Of a DNA stretch of 47,138 nucleotides, positions 18,780-26,675 are shown one piece after another (within the stretch, counting starts at the first letter, position 1; each line of letters begins with the position of its first letter). The stretch comes from Accumulibacter sp. GTDB lineage: Bacteria; Pseudomonadota; Gammaproteobacteria; Burkholderiales; Rhodocyclaceae. Under the pieces are notes generated by a model. It searched no databases. It was not told the DNA's origin and was given only the letters and a program-made list of their open reading frames with translations. The DNA lies in assembly GCA_020049495.1 (NCBI GenBank), contig JAIFKU010000073.1:1-47138 (forward strand), read 5' to 3'. Made by a program: the position numbers and the translations under genes.

Positions 18780-18856
18780 GGTGATGTAGCTCAGTTGGTT
18801 AGAGCGATGGATTCATAACCCATAGGTCGGCAGTTCAATTCTGCCCATCACCACCA
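18780..18856 (+). tRNA. tRNA-Met (anticodon CAT), elongator type
   Basis: 77 bases fold as a cloverleaf: acceptor stem GGTGATG/CATCACC, D-arm GCTC/GAGC, anticodon loop TTCATAA, T-arm GGCAG/CTGCC with TTCAATT loop, discriminator A and an encoded CCA. Position 1 pairs normally with 72, so it is not the initiator type. The closing anticodon-stem pair 31-39 is A and C, a mismatch. A CAT anticodon could also mark the lysidine-modified Ile tRNA, which I cannot fully exclude. Confidence 0.93.
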
Positions 18857-18872
18857 ATAAAAACAAGGAGAT

Positions 18873-18899
18873 AGCCCGATTCGAAAGATCGGGCTTTTT
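18873..18899 (+). terminator. Intrinsic terminator of the tRNA-Met transcript
   Basis: An 8-bp perfect stem AGCCCGAT/ATCGGGCT with a 7-base loop is followed by a run of T (18895-18899), 16 bases after the tRNA 3' end. Confidence 0.88.
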
Positions 18900-18903
18900 C
18901 TTT

Positions 18904-18924
18904 GGGCTAACACCGGGCTAACAC
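18904..18924. repeat. Two direct copies of GGGCTAACAC just after the tRNA terminator
   Basis: GGGCTAACAC occurs at 18904-18913 and 18915-18924, a period of 11 bases (one helical turn). Same-face repeats near a tRNA 3' end are typical of recombinase arm sites. No integrase gene is present, so the role is inference. Confidence 0.5.
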
Positions 18925-19197
18925 GAAGCCTGAAAATCACCCAAAAACATAAACAAAAAACCGGCCAGCACCAGTCACTGACGGCTTCCAAATACTGCTT
19001 TGCCAGGCGGTAGGTTATGATCAGATCGCTGTCATTGGGTGTCAGAGGGCTCGTCAGTTGGTACGGAATTGTTGCATAGTGTCTTTTAGGAGGTCGGGAA
19101 TTTACCATCCAGGCATTGGTGGATTTCGGATAGAAGGCGATGTTTTACTAACACATGAAGGCACTGAAGTGCCCGGATATTTTGATAGGGATTTACT
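18925..19197. other. Gene-free stretch between the tRNA unit and the SDR gene
   Basis: No convincing coding frame, RNA or terminator is seen. The open frames crossing it on the minus strand have no ribosome site and run into the tRNA. It is visibly AT-richer than the flanking housekeeping genes (for example the run of A around 18940-18960), which fits a boundary between core and acquired DNA. It must hold the promoter of the SDR gene; I could not single out one good -35/-10 pair. Confidence 0.5.
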
Positions 19198-20016
19198 ATG
19201 GCAATAAATTACGCTCTTGAAGGAAAAGTCGCGGTAGTTACGGGGGGAGGAGGAGCAATTTGCGGCGAGATTGCGGCGCATCTTGCCCTGGAAGGCGTCA
19301 GGGTTGCCGTGTGTGATCTCTCTCTGGATAACGCGCAGCGCAAGGTGGATGGGATTGTCGCTGCCGGGGGTATTGCGCTGGCCGTCGAGTGCGATGTGAC
19401 TTCCAGGGCGAGCGTTGCCTCAGCAATAGAGATGGTTGTCGCCAAATTCGGCACGGTGGATATGCTCGTAAACGGAGCGGGCGGTAGCCGCAAGGAATGT
19501 ACGACCTCTCCCGAACTGGAGTTCTTTGATATAGCGCCGGAAGCGTTGACCAGCACCGTTGCGCTCAATTATATGGGCTCGGTCATTCCATCGCAGATCG
19601 TCGGCCGCCTATTCGCGGAAAAGAAGTCCGGGGTTGTCCTTAACATAGCCTCGATTGCCGGTATAAGTCCGCTCACCCGGGCTATCGGATATTCGAACGG
19701 CAAGGCTGCCGTCATCAGCTTCACCCAGTGGCTGGCGGTTCACATGGCACAGAACTATGCGCCGAACATTCGGGTAAACGCGATTGCTCCCGGATTCATG
19801 CTCACCGATCAGAACAGATTCCTCCTTGTTGACGAGAAGACCGGTGTGATGACTGAAAGAGCCCAGAAGATACTCGCAAACGTTCCGATGAGTCGCTACG
19901 GCAACCCTGAGGAGATCGTTGGGGCGGCGCTTTGGCTTCTGTCGGATGCGGCAAGCTTCGTGACCGGGGCGGTTGTGCCTGTGGATGGCGGATATACCGC
20001 CTTTTCCGGCGTATAG
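19198..20016 (+). CDS. SDR-family oxidoreductase, D-mannonate oxidoreductase-like
   Basis: NAD(P)-dependent dehydrogenase of 272 residues. The nucleotide loop is TGGGGAICG (15-23), with N124, S152, Y165 and K169 as the catalytic set. The blocks FTQWLAV, VNAIAPGFMLTDQNR and the C-terminal PVDGGYTAFSGV are those of the mannonate-reductase subgroup of classical SDRs, which interconvert a sugar acid and its keto form. No other hexuronate genes are nearby, so the true substrate may be a different hydroxy acid. Start ATG at 19198 with AGGGA upstream. It points away from the tRNA and towards the LysR gene and stands alone as a transcript. Confidence 0.8.
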   Translation: MAINYALEGKVAVVTGGGGAICGEIAAHLALEGVRVAVCDLSLDNAQRKVDGIVAAGGIALAVECDVTSRASVASAIEMVVAKFGTVDMLVNGAGGSRKECTTSPELEFFDIAPEALTSTVALNYMGSVIPSQIVGRLFAEKKSGVVLNIASIAGISPLTRAIGYSNGKAAVISFTQWLAVHMAQNYAPNIRVNAIAPGFMLTDQNRFLLVDEKTGVMTERAQKILANVPMSRYGNPEEIVGAALWLLSDAASFVTGAVVPVDGGYTAFSGV

Positions 20017-20412
20017 ATGAAAGGCAATGGAATGATTGATCGGTCAGGGCTGGAAGAGACTACTCCGGTACCTGCCTGAAGCCGTGGCGCAAACTGATGT
20101 CTTGTGTCGGCAAACTGCCGCAAGAGTATCAGGCGAAGCGTCAGCAAGCCGCCAGTGCACATGAAAATATCATCAGCATCAATTTCTTTGCACGCTTTTC
20201 GAAAGTAACGAATCCGGAGCAATTCTTCCAATGATTGCCGTGAGCGTTTCCCGTGCTCTCTGGAGTTGTCTGAACTGATGGCCTTGGCTTCCTCAGCCAT
20301 TGGCACCCCATCTCCGTCGCCTGCAAAGAAGCAGATCTCTGCAGAAGGCGCAGCTCTCTTCAGAGCAGCGCGCTGAAAAGAGGACGCCAAATGGTTGCGG
20401 CCTCCCCCCGGG
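20017..20412. other. Gene-free stretch between convergent SDR and LysR genes
   Basis: No recognised gene. A plus-strand frame at 20040-20234 has protein-like composition in its second half (from an ATG at 20097, ending NPEQFFQ before TGA) but has no ribosome site and no family I know; it may be the decayed end of a lost gene. No clear bidirectional terminator is seen. The long minus-strand frame at 19896-20591 only shadows its two neighbours. Confidence 0.45.
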
Positions 20413-21315
20413 TCATCCCGGTCCGTCGATGCTGGTAGGAAAGTCGGCGATCTGATGCTTGATCCACTGCCGGAAGCGGGTGACGGGCCGGGTGTCCAGC
20501 TTATCCATCCGGCACAGGAAGAAGTAGGACATTGGCGAATCGACGTAAGCGCTGAAGGGTCGCACCAGGCGTCCGGCGACAAGGTCGTCATAAGCCAGTG
20601 AGTGGCGGACGAGACCGAGTCCCTGCCCTTTTGCGGCGGCTTGCAGGATCAGCGCTGAATTGTCGAACATGATTCCGCGTTCGGGCTCCCTGGCCGTAAT
20701 TCCGGCCGCAGGAAACCACAGCGACCACGGCTCGTAATCCGAGTGCATCAGGGGAACGCTGTCGATCCAGGCATGATCGTGCAGCTTGTACTGCCGGGCG
20801 AATTCGGGCGAGCAAACGGGGAACAACCAGTCACGCAACAGGAGTTCGCAGAACAGACCGGGGTAGGGGCCGGTACCGAAAGCAATCCAGACATCGGCGT
20901 CGCCGCTCTTGAGATCGGTCGGCTTGTTCGTCGATTGGACGTCGACGTCGATCTCCGGACAGGACGAGATGAAGTCGCCGAGCCTTGGTAGCAGCCAGCA
21001 GGCGGCAAACGAGGAAATGGTGTTGATGCGCAGCCGCTTGTGGGTGTTGGCGCCAATTTCATGGGCGGCGTCCTCGATTTCGGCGAACGCGGCTTCGACC
21101 CGTTCGGCAAAGCGGCTGCCTTCACCGGTCAGGCTCAGGCCGCGACCGGCTTTTTCGAACAGGGTGACGCCGAGTTCTTCCTGCAGGGCGCGGATCTGGT
21201 GGCTGACGGCGCTGTGCGTCAGGTTGAGCGCTTCGGAGGCGCGCGAAACACCGCCGTGGCGGGCGACCGCGACGAAGGCGCGCAAGGCATTGAGCGATGG
21301 CAGGCGTTTCGACAT
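20413..21315 (-). CDS. LysR-family transcriptional regulator, GcvA-like
   Basis: DNA-binding regulator of 300 residues: N-terminal winged helix-turn-helix (about 5-65, with GGVSRASEALNLTHSAVSHQIRALQ) and a C-terminal effector domain of the periplasmic-binding type (about 92-295), of the GcvA-like subgroup. It is divergent from the oxidoreductase operon beginning at 21435, with a classic T-N11-A palindrome between them, so it very probably controls that operon. The effector would be expected to be the substrate or an intermediate. Start at 21315 gives the standard N-terminus; the frame open to 21408 runs through the intergenic region. Confidence 0.9.
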   Translation of the reverse strand: MSKRLPSLNALRAFVAVARHGGVSRASEALNLTHSAVSHQIRALQEELGVTLFEKAGRGLSLTGEGSRFAERVEAAFAEIEDAAHEIGANTHKRLRINTISSFAACWLLPRLGDFISSCPEIDVDVQSTNKPTDLKSGDADVWIAFGTGPYPGLFCELLLRDWLFPVCSPEFARQYKLHDHAWIDSVPLMHSDYEPWSLWFPAAGITAREPERGIMFDNSALILQAAAKGQGLGLVRHSLAYDDLVAGRLVRPFSAYVDSPMSYFFLCRMDKLDTRPVTRFRQWIKHQIADFPTSIDGPG

Positions 21316-21322
21316 GTGAATA

Positions 21323-21336
21323 ATTCTAACAAGAAT
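21323..21336. promoter_or_regulatory. Inverted repeat next to the LysR start
   Basis: ATTCT-AACA-AGAAT, a perfect 5-4-5 palindrome, ends 8 bases upstream of the LysR start codon. It could be an autoregulatory site. Confidence 0.35.
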
Positions 21337-21394
21337 GCCAAAAAAATAGCGATTGAATTCGCATGCTTCGCTACCTAGAATCCTTAATATGATT

Positions 21395-21407
21395 TGCCGT
21401 AATGGCA
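21395..21407. promoter_or_regulatory. LysR-type box (T-N11-A) upstream of the 2-oxoacid oxidoreductase operon
   Basis: TGCC-GTAAT-GGCA (with one more T/A pair outside: TTGCC ... GGCAA) fits the T-N11-A consensus with dyad symmetry. It lies 28 bases upstream of the small leader ORF and within the LysR/oxidoreductase divergent region, where such a recognition site is expected. Confidence 0.6.
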
Positions 21408-21434
21408 ATCCGATCGAGTTCTGGAGGTTGTGTC

Positions 21435-21518
21435 ATGTTACACGAATCGACAAGTCTGCAGATCGGGGAAGTGCTCTTGATCGTCCGTGACAGGGATTAT
21501 TGCCTGAACTGGGACTGA
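21435..21518 (+). CDS. Possible 27-residue leader peptide, coupled to the oxidoreductase gene
   Basis: ATG at 21435 has a strong ribosome site (TGGAGG, 8 bases upstream), better than that of the large gene that follows. The frame runs 27 codons (MLHESTSLQIG ... CLNWD) to a TGA at 21516, and the next ATG is at 21522, three bases on. The arrangement suggests translational coupling or a leader function. The sequence resembles no family known to me; it has no run of a single amino acid that would suggest classic attenuation. Being so short, it could also be a fortuitous frame. Confidence 0.5.
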   Translation: MLHESTSLQIGEVLLIVRDRDYCLNWD

Positions 21519-21521
21519 CTT

Positions 21522-23810
21522 ATGGAAAATGATTCCTCGCACCAGACCGCTGCTCCCGATCTTGACTATCTGTCCCTGCCACTCGAAGTGAGAGTGCACG
21601 GCCGAGGGGGACAGGGCGGTGTGACCTGCGCCAAACTGATTGCCTCGCTTTATACCCAGATGGGTCTGCACGTACAGACCTTCGGCGATTATGGCAGCGA
21701 ACGCTCGGGAGCGCCAATCCAGGCCTTTACCCGTGTCGATCGCGTGGCCATTGCCAACCGCAACAAGGTTTACCAACCGGATCACCTGATCGTTCTCGAT
21801 GAGGCTCTGATGGGCCCCCAGGTGCTGTCAGGAACGGCACCCGGGGCGCTGCTGTTGCTCAATTCCCGCTCGAATCCGGAGTCCTACGCGGGTCTGTATG
21901 CGGAGTATCAATTCGGCGTCGTTGACGCCACGGCGATAGCGCGCGAACACGGCATCGGCAGCAACTCGGTCGTCATCATCAATACAACCATACTCGGAGC
22001 CTACGCGCGTCTGCTTGGACTGCCTTTGAGCGCACTTGAAATGGCTTACGTTTCGCTCGGCCTGGGCGGCGACCTGGCCGCCGCCGAGGAAGCCTACGAG
22101 CGGGTACAAATGCAGGCACGAGCTGAGGCCGATGCCAATCCGGCCGCTTTAGCCCCGATCACCTTGCCAGCCGCGTTTCCGCCGGTCATGCCGACGACCG
22201 AGCACTGCGCAGATTCTCCGGCGGCACTGAAGACCGGAGCATGGAGCACCCAGGCGCCCCGCTACCGCGAACAATCGGCGCCTTGTAATTTTGCCTGTCC
22301 GGCAGGAAACGATGTGCGGGGATTCATTCAGGCGCTGAAGAATGACGGAGCCGAGGCGGCAGCGGCCGTATTGTTGCGCACACAGCCCCTGCCTTCGGTG
22401 TGCGGCCGGGTCTGCCCGGCGCCGTGCATGCAGGCATGCAACCGTGAGGCATTCGACGGCGCGGTGAACATCCGCAGTCTGGAGCGCTGGATAGCCGATC
22501 ATTCGGCGCTGGAACTGGTGCAGCAAACAGCGACACAGCGACTACGCTTTGCCGTGGTCGGTGGCGGTCCGGCGGGCTTGAGCACGGCCTACCAACTCAC
22601 CTTGCGCGGTCACGCGGTGACCATTTACGAAGCCGGTCCGGCATTGGGCGGCGTACTGCGCAACGGCATTCCGGCCTTTCGCCTGCCGCAGGAGGTCCTG
22701 CAGCGCGATCTGGAGCGCATCCTGAGGCTGGGCGTCGAGGCGCGCTTCAATATTCGCCTGGACAAAGCCGGCCTGCTGCGCCTGCAAAGCGAGCACGACG
22801 CACTGATCGTATGTACCGGATTCGGCCCGCCTCTGGGTCTTGCCGTCGATGGCGCCGGATTGGCCGGCGTGGAGCAGGGTCTGGATTTTCTCGACCGGGC
22901 GAAACGGAACAAGGTCGAGTTGCAGGGACACGTCGTGATCGTGGGCGGCGGCAACACGGCGATCGACTGCGCGCGCACGGCACTGCGTTGCGGCGCGGCT
23001 TCGGTGAAACTCGTCTATCGCCGTGGCCGCGAGGAAATGCCGGCCATTGCCGAAGAAGTCGAAAGCGCCGAGCTCGAAGGCGTGCGCCTGCTGCTGCATC
23101 GGCAACCGGTAGCGTTTACCGGCAATGGCGCCGTGTCGGCGCTGCTTGTTGCGGAAGTCGAGCCGGGGTCGCCTGACGAGAGCGGCCGGCGGCGCCCGGT
23201 GGTGACGCAGCGCACGGCTAGCTTGGCCTGCGACAAGGTTCTCCTGGCGCTCGGCCAGAGCAGCGCAATGGATTTTTTGCCCGACACCTGGCAGGTTCGT
23301 GAGGGCCGCGCCTGGCAAGGCGACCAAGCCCTCAATGTCTGGTTTGCCGGGGACTGCGCGAGCGGCGAGGGAACGGTGACCCACGCTATCGGTAACGGGC
23401 GGCGGATGGCGTTGGCCGCTCTGGCCCGGCTTACCGATACGCCGGGTGAAGCGCTGCGGGAAGCAGAGAGCCCGGTGGCTGCGGGGCAGATCCGCTTCTC
23501 CCATTTCGAAGTGGCGCCGCCGCATCGCGACAAGGAACTGCCGCCTTCCGCGCGCCGGGGCAGTTTCGCAGAATCCAGTCTCGGCCTCGCCGGGCCGGAA
23601 GAGGCCGATCGATGTTTCTCCTGCGGGCAGTGCACCGAGTGCGACACCTGCCTGATCTATTGCCCGGACGGGGTGATCAGCCGTAGCGCAGACGGCTACC
23701 GGATTGACGCCGACTACTGCAAGGGCTGCGGCATGTGCGTTGCAGAATGCCCGCGCAGTGCCATGGAAATGTACGAAAAGAACAGGCAGGAGGTGAGTTC
23801 ATGTCGCTGA
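21522..23810 (+). CDS. 2-oxoacid oxidoreductase: fused gamma subunit, GltD-like NAD(P)H flavoprotein and 2[4Fe-4S] ferredoxin
   Basis: A 762-residue fusion. Residues 20-195 are the gamma domain of pyruvate-type oxidoreductases (VHGRGGQGGVT). Residues 245-330 hold the N-terminal Fe-S domain of the glutamate-synthase small-subunit family (Cys 255, 259, 294, 298, 302, 306). Residues 341-640 are its FAD/NAD(P)H core (GGGPAG at 347-352; VGGGNTAIDCA near 475 with YRRGREEMPA; AGDCASG at 609). Residues 698-743 form a ferredoxin (Cys 698, 701, 704, 707, 710, 714, then 733, 736, 739, 743). It would carry electrons from the thiamine centre to NAD(P). The alpha and beta genes follow with overlaps. Phenylglyoxylate oxidoreductase of denitrifying betaproteobacteria has comparable parts on separate chains. 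The substrate is unknown. Confidence 0.88.
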   Translation: MENDSSHQTAAPDLDYLSLPLEVRVHGRGGQGGVTCAKLIASLYTQMGLHVQTFGDYGSERSGAPIQAFTRVDRVAIANRNKVYQPDHLIVLDEALMGPQVLSGTAPGALLLLNSRSNPESYAGLYAEYQFGVVDATAIAREHGIGSNSVVIINTTILGAYARLLGLPLSALEMAYVSLGLGGDLAAAEEAYERVQMQARAEADANPAALAPITLPAAFPPVMPTTEHCADSPAALKTGAWSTQAPRYREQSAPCNFACPAGNDVRGFIQALKNDGAEAAAAVLLRTQPLPSVCGRVCPAPCMQACNREAFDGAVNIRSLERWIADHSALELVQQTATQRLRFAVVGGGPAGLSTAYQLTLRGHAVTIYEAGPALGGVLRNGIPAFRLPQEVLQRDLERILRLGVEARFNIRLDKAGLLRLQSEHDALIVCTGFGPPLGLAVDGAGLAGVEQGLDFLDRAKRNKVELQGHVVIVGGGNTAIDCARTALRCGAASVKLVYRRGREEMPAIAEEVESAELEGVRLLLHRQPVAFTGNGAVSALLVAEVEPGSPDESGRRRPVVTQRTASLACDKVLLALGQSSAMDFLPDTWQVREGRAWQGDQALNVWFAGDCASGEGTVTHAIGNGRRMALAALARLTDTPGEALREAESPVAAGQIRFSHFEVAPPHRDKELPPSARRGSFAESSLGLAGPEEADRCFSCGQCTECDTCLIYCPDGVISRSADGYRIDADYCKGCGMCVAECPRSAMEMYEKNRQEVSSCR

Positions 23811-24961
23811 AACTGCTCAGTGCCAATCATGGCGCCGCCTTGGCCGCGACCCTAGCGGCTCGGGCCAATCGCACGGGACGGGGGTTTTGCAGCGGCGTCT
23901 ATCCGATTACGCCGTCGACCGAGTGCATGGAGTATCTTTGCCTGCAGGAGATCGAGAAGGGCCGGGTGGTGAAGGTGGAAAGCGAGCACAGCGCCATGGG
24001 CGTCTGCATCGGCGCTGCTGCGGCCGGTGCCCGCACGTTTACCGCGACATCGTCCAACGGCCTGGCCTACATGGCTGAGAACTGCATCGCCGCGGCGTTC
24101 ATGCGCTTGCCGGTGGTGCTGGCGGTGGCCAACCGCACCCTCGGTCCGCCCTGGAATATCTGGGCCGACCACGGCGATTCCCTGCTGTTGCGCGATCAGG
24201 GCTTGATCCAGTTCTACTGTGCTGACAATCAGGAATTGTTCGATACGGTGCTGTGCGCCTTCAGACTGGCGGAGGATGCGTCAGTAATGATGCCGGCCAT
24301 GGTCTGCATGGATGGCTTCATCCTCTCGCACACCGTGGCGCAGACCGATATTCCGGAACAGGCGCAGGTGGACAGTTTCCTGCCGCTGACCGCGGTTCCG
24401 CATCGACTCGGCGACATGCCGCACACGCTGGGACAGATCGAGGTGCCGCATCAGACCGAAGTGCATCGACACCAGCACCATGCCGCCATACTCGGCGCAA
24501 CCAGGGTCTACGCCGGAATCCAAGACGAGTTCGAACAGATATTCGGCCGCCGCCTGACTGATGCGGTGGTGGCTTACCGCGCCGAGGACGCCGAGACGCT
24601 GATCGTTTCGATGGGCACCATAGGCGCGACCGCCGAACGGGTGGTGGACCTGCTGCGCGCACAGGGGCAGAAAGTGGGTTCGCTGCGCGTGCGCATGTTC
24701 CGTCCGCTGCCCGTCGAGGAAATCCGGGAGTGCTTCGCCGGCAAGCAGCGCATTGCCGTCATCGACCGCGACATCAGCCTAGGCTTCGGCGGCGTGTTGT
24801 GGGGCGAAGTCAGGTCGCTGGCCGATCCGGGCGCGGTGGTGCAGAGCTACATGGCGGGTCTGGGCGGTGGCGATGTGCGGCCCGAGCATATCGTGCGCAT
24901 GCTGGCCGATTTGCTGCCGCGCAAGTTGGCGCGACGGCCGACGATGATGGAGGCCGTGTAA
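23801..24961 (+). CDS. 2-oxoacid oxidoreductase alpha subunit (PorA-like)
   Basis: Alpha chain (386 residues) of a thiamine-diphosphate 2-oxoacid:acceptor oxidoreductase, making an acyl-CoA, CO2 and reducing equivalents. It has the N-terminal YPITPSTE motif (near residue 34), the PWNIWADHGDS block of pyruvate-type enzymes, and a transketolase-C-like second domain ending in SLGFGGVLWGEV. ATG at 23801 follows a strong AGGAGG and overlaps the end of the fusion gene by 10 bases; the longer frame upstream is a shadow. Its TAA overlaps the beta-subunit ATG by one base. Pyruvate, branched-chain or aryl substrates are all possible. Confidence 0.9.
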   Translation: MSLKLLSANHGAALAATLAARANRTGRGFCSGVYPITPSTECMEYLCLQEIEKGRVVKVESEHSAMGVCIGAAAAGARTFTATSSNGLAYMAENCIAAAFMRLPVVLAVANRTLGPPWNIWADHGDSLLLRDQGLIQFYCADNQELFDTVLCAFRLAEDASVMMPAMVCMDGFILSHTVAQTDIPEQAQVDSFLPLTAVPHRLGDMPHTLGQIEVPHQTEVHRHQHHAAILGATRVYAGIQDEFEQIFGRRLTDAVVAYRAEDAETLIVSMGTIGATAERVVDLLRAQGQKVGSLRVRMFRPLPVEEIRECFAGKQRIAVIDRDISLGFGGVLWGEVRSLADPGAVVQSYMAGLGGGDVRPEHIVRMLADLLPRKLARRPTMMEAV

Positions 24962-25905
24962 TGAACGAACCCGTCCTTGGCGGCATGGCTCAGACGGCAC
25001 TGGATCGCCCCGATCCGCTGCTGCGCATGGGCAATACCAATTGCGGCGGCTGCGGCCTGTCCTCCCTGACGCAGATGATGCGGCACGCGCTGGCGGACCG
25101 GCGCGTGCACCTCGTCATCCCCGCGTGCTGTGCTGCGGTTGCCGCAGGGGTCTTCCCGCACAGCACCTACGGTGCGCCCACCCTGATGACGACCTTCGCC
25201 TCGGCGGCGGCAGCGGCCAGCGGGATCGCCAGCGTGTGCCAACTGAACGGTGAAGATACGCGTGTGATCTGCCTTGCCGGCGATGGCGGAACCTATGACA
25301 TAGGCTTTGCCACGTTGTCGGCGGCAGCGGAACGCAACGAGGACATTCTCTACATCTGCTACGACAACGAGATTTATGGCAATACCGGCGGACAACGTTC
25401 TTCGGCTACACCAGCCGGCGCCATGACGACCAACCTTTCAGGCGTCAAGACGGAACAGAAGAAGGATATCATGGCGATCATGGCGGCGCATCGCATTCCC
25501 TATTGCGCGTCGATATCGCTTGCCCACGCCGAGGATACTGTGCGCAAGCTGCGTCGGGCGCTCGATCTCAAGGGCTTCCGCTTTATTCATGTGCTGTCGC
25601 CCTGTCCCACCGGCTGGAAGTCGGAGCCGGCACTGGGCATGGAACTGGTACGCTTGGCCGTGCGTTCCGGCCTCTTTCCGGTGTTCGAGGTTTTCGATGG
25701 CAAGCGTCATGTGGTGAACATCGAGCCGGACTTCTCAGACGAGGCGCTGAACATGTATTTGTCGCTGCAACGTCGTTTCCAGAAGTCGGAAATCAGCGCC
25801 GCCAGCCTGCGCCCGGCCATTGATCGTTACTGGCAGGATTTGCGCGCACGCAGCGGACGCATAATTCCTGCGCAGCGACACACGACTGATTCGCGGAGCC
25901 TATAG
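24961..25905 (+). CDS. 2-oxoacid oxidoreductase beta subunit (PorB-like)
   Basis: Beta chain (314 residues) carrying the thiamine-diphosphate site (GDGGTYDIG ... DNEIYGNTGGQRSS) and cysteines for a [4Fe-4S] cluster: C26 and C29 in NCGGCG, and a CC pair near residue 57. The third motif cysteine lies in SPCPTGW. These match PorB of pyruvate/2-oxoisovalerate enzymes. The start is fixed by the TAATG overlap. The downstream XRE-cupin gene begins 11 bases after the stop, so the complex and a regulator are in one operon. The enzyme class is usually oxygen-sensitive, which points to anaerobic or microaerobic use. Confidence 0.9.
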   Translation: MNEPVLGGMAQTALDRPDPLLRMGNTNCGGCGLSSLTQMMRHALADRRVHLVIPACCAAVAAGVFPHSTYGAPTLMTTFASAAAAASGIASVCQLNGEDTRVICLAGDGGTYDIGFATLSAAAERNEDILYICYDNEIYGNTGGQRSSATPAGAMTTNLSGVKTEQKKDIMAIMAAHRIPYCASISLAHAEDTVRKLRRALDLKGFRFIHVLSPCPTGWKSEPALGMELVRLAVRSGLFPVFEVFDGKRHVVNIEPDFSDEALNMYLSLQRRFQKSEISAASLRPAIDRYWQDLRARSGRIIPAQRHTTDSRSL

Positions 25906-25916
25906 AGGAGCAACTG

Positions 25917-26471
25917 ATGCGCAAATACGTCGGGGAACGGATCAAGAAGCTGCGCGAGGCGCAGGACATGAGCCTGGCTCAAGTCGCCAAACTGACCGGG
26001 ATCGAGGCGGATCGCCTGCTCGCCTTCGAGGACGGGTCTGCGGTTCCTTCGATCGGCGTGGTCATCCAGTTGTCGCGCGTGCTTGGATCAAAGATGGCCG
26101 GTTTGCTGCACGGTGGCGGGACCGTCTCCGATGCGTTGACCATCTGTCGTTCCGGGGAGTCGCTGGCTGGTGAACTGGGTGATACGGAGCAGAGTTACGC
26201 CTATAACTCCCTTACCCGGCCTGGCACCGCAGGTCATTTGATGGAGCCGTTTCTGCTCAGTTTCGATCCAGATGTGGCGCGCGGTGTGCCGATTACGCAT
26301 GATGGCCAGGAGTTTGTCTATGTCGTCGAGGGGTCCGTCGAGCTGTTTTACGACGGGCACCGATACCGGCTCGAAAAGGGCGACAGCGCCTACCTCGACT
26401 CATCGCTTCCACATACGTTTCACGGACTGGGGGATAGCGTCGCGAGAGTTCTGGCGGTGGTGAGTTGTTAA
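25917..26471 (+). CDS. XRE-family regulator with C-terminal cupin domain
   Basis: 184 residues: a helix-turn-helix of the XRE type at about 5-60 (MSLAQVAKLTGIEADRL) and a cupin_2 domain at about 112-182 (GQEFVYVVEGSVELFYDG ... GDSAYLDSSLPHTFHG). Such proteins commonly sit inside operons for 2-oxoacid oxidoreductases and acyl-CoA metabolism and sense a small metabolite through the cupin barrel. GAGGAG precedes the ATG. Together with the LysR protein it gives the operon two regulators. The ligand is not deducible. Confidence 0.88.
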   Translation: MRKYVGERIKKLREAQDMSLAQVAKLTGIEADRLLAFEDGSAVPSIGVVIQLSRVLGSKMAGLLHGGGTVSDALTICRSGESLAGELGDTEQSYAYNSLTRPGTAGHLMEPFLLSFDPDVARGVPITHDGQEFVYVVEGSVELFYDGHRYRLEKGDSAYLDSSLPHTFHGLGDSVARVLAVVSC

Positions 26472-26537
26472 TCCTGAACAGCAGCCTGGAAGAAGGTTTA
26501 CGGTCTATTGATCCGGCATTGCAAAGAAAGAAGTCTG

Positions 26538-26614
26538 CGTCATCCCGGCGAAGGCCGGGATCCAGTATTGACGCGGATTACCCTTCTGGACCCCGGCCTT
26601 CGCCGGGGTGACGA
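26538..26614. repeat. Intergenic inverted-repeat element (REP-like), second copy
   Basis: Left arm 26538-26565 (CGTCATCCCGGCG ... GGATCCAG) and right arm 26586-26613 (CTGGACCCCGG ... GGGGTGACG) are inverse to each other with two mismatches, around a 20-base centre. The right arm with the next base is identical over 29 bases to 13075-13103. Each arm also folds as a small hairpin around GCGAAGGC/GCCTTCGC. It lies between the XRE-cupin and CoA-transferase genes and could attenuate transcription between them. Confidence 0.88.
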
Positions 26615-26675
26615 CTTCAGATACATTCATGCCGGATCTAATAGATCAAATAACACAGTACCTCGGGAGTAAACA

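Noticed and set aside
18857-19108. Integrase remnant next to the tRNA
   Set aside because: The frames there show no tyrosine-recombinase motif (R..HxxR..Y); only the direct repeats hint at past integration.
19896-20591. 231-codon minus-strand frame across the SDR/LysR gap
   Set aside because: Its ends are antisense to the SDR gene and out of frame with LysR; composition is not that of a protein and there is no ribosome site.
22542-23525. 327-codon minus-strand frame opposite the oxidoreductase fusion
   Set aside because: Antisense shadow of a strongly supported gene.
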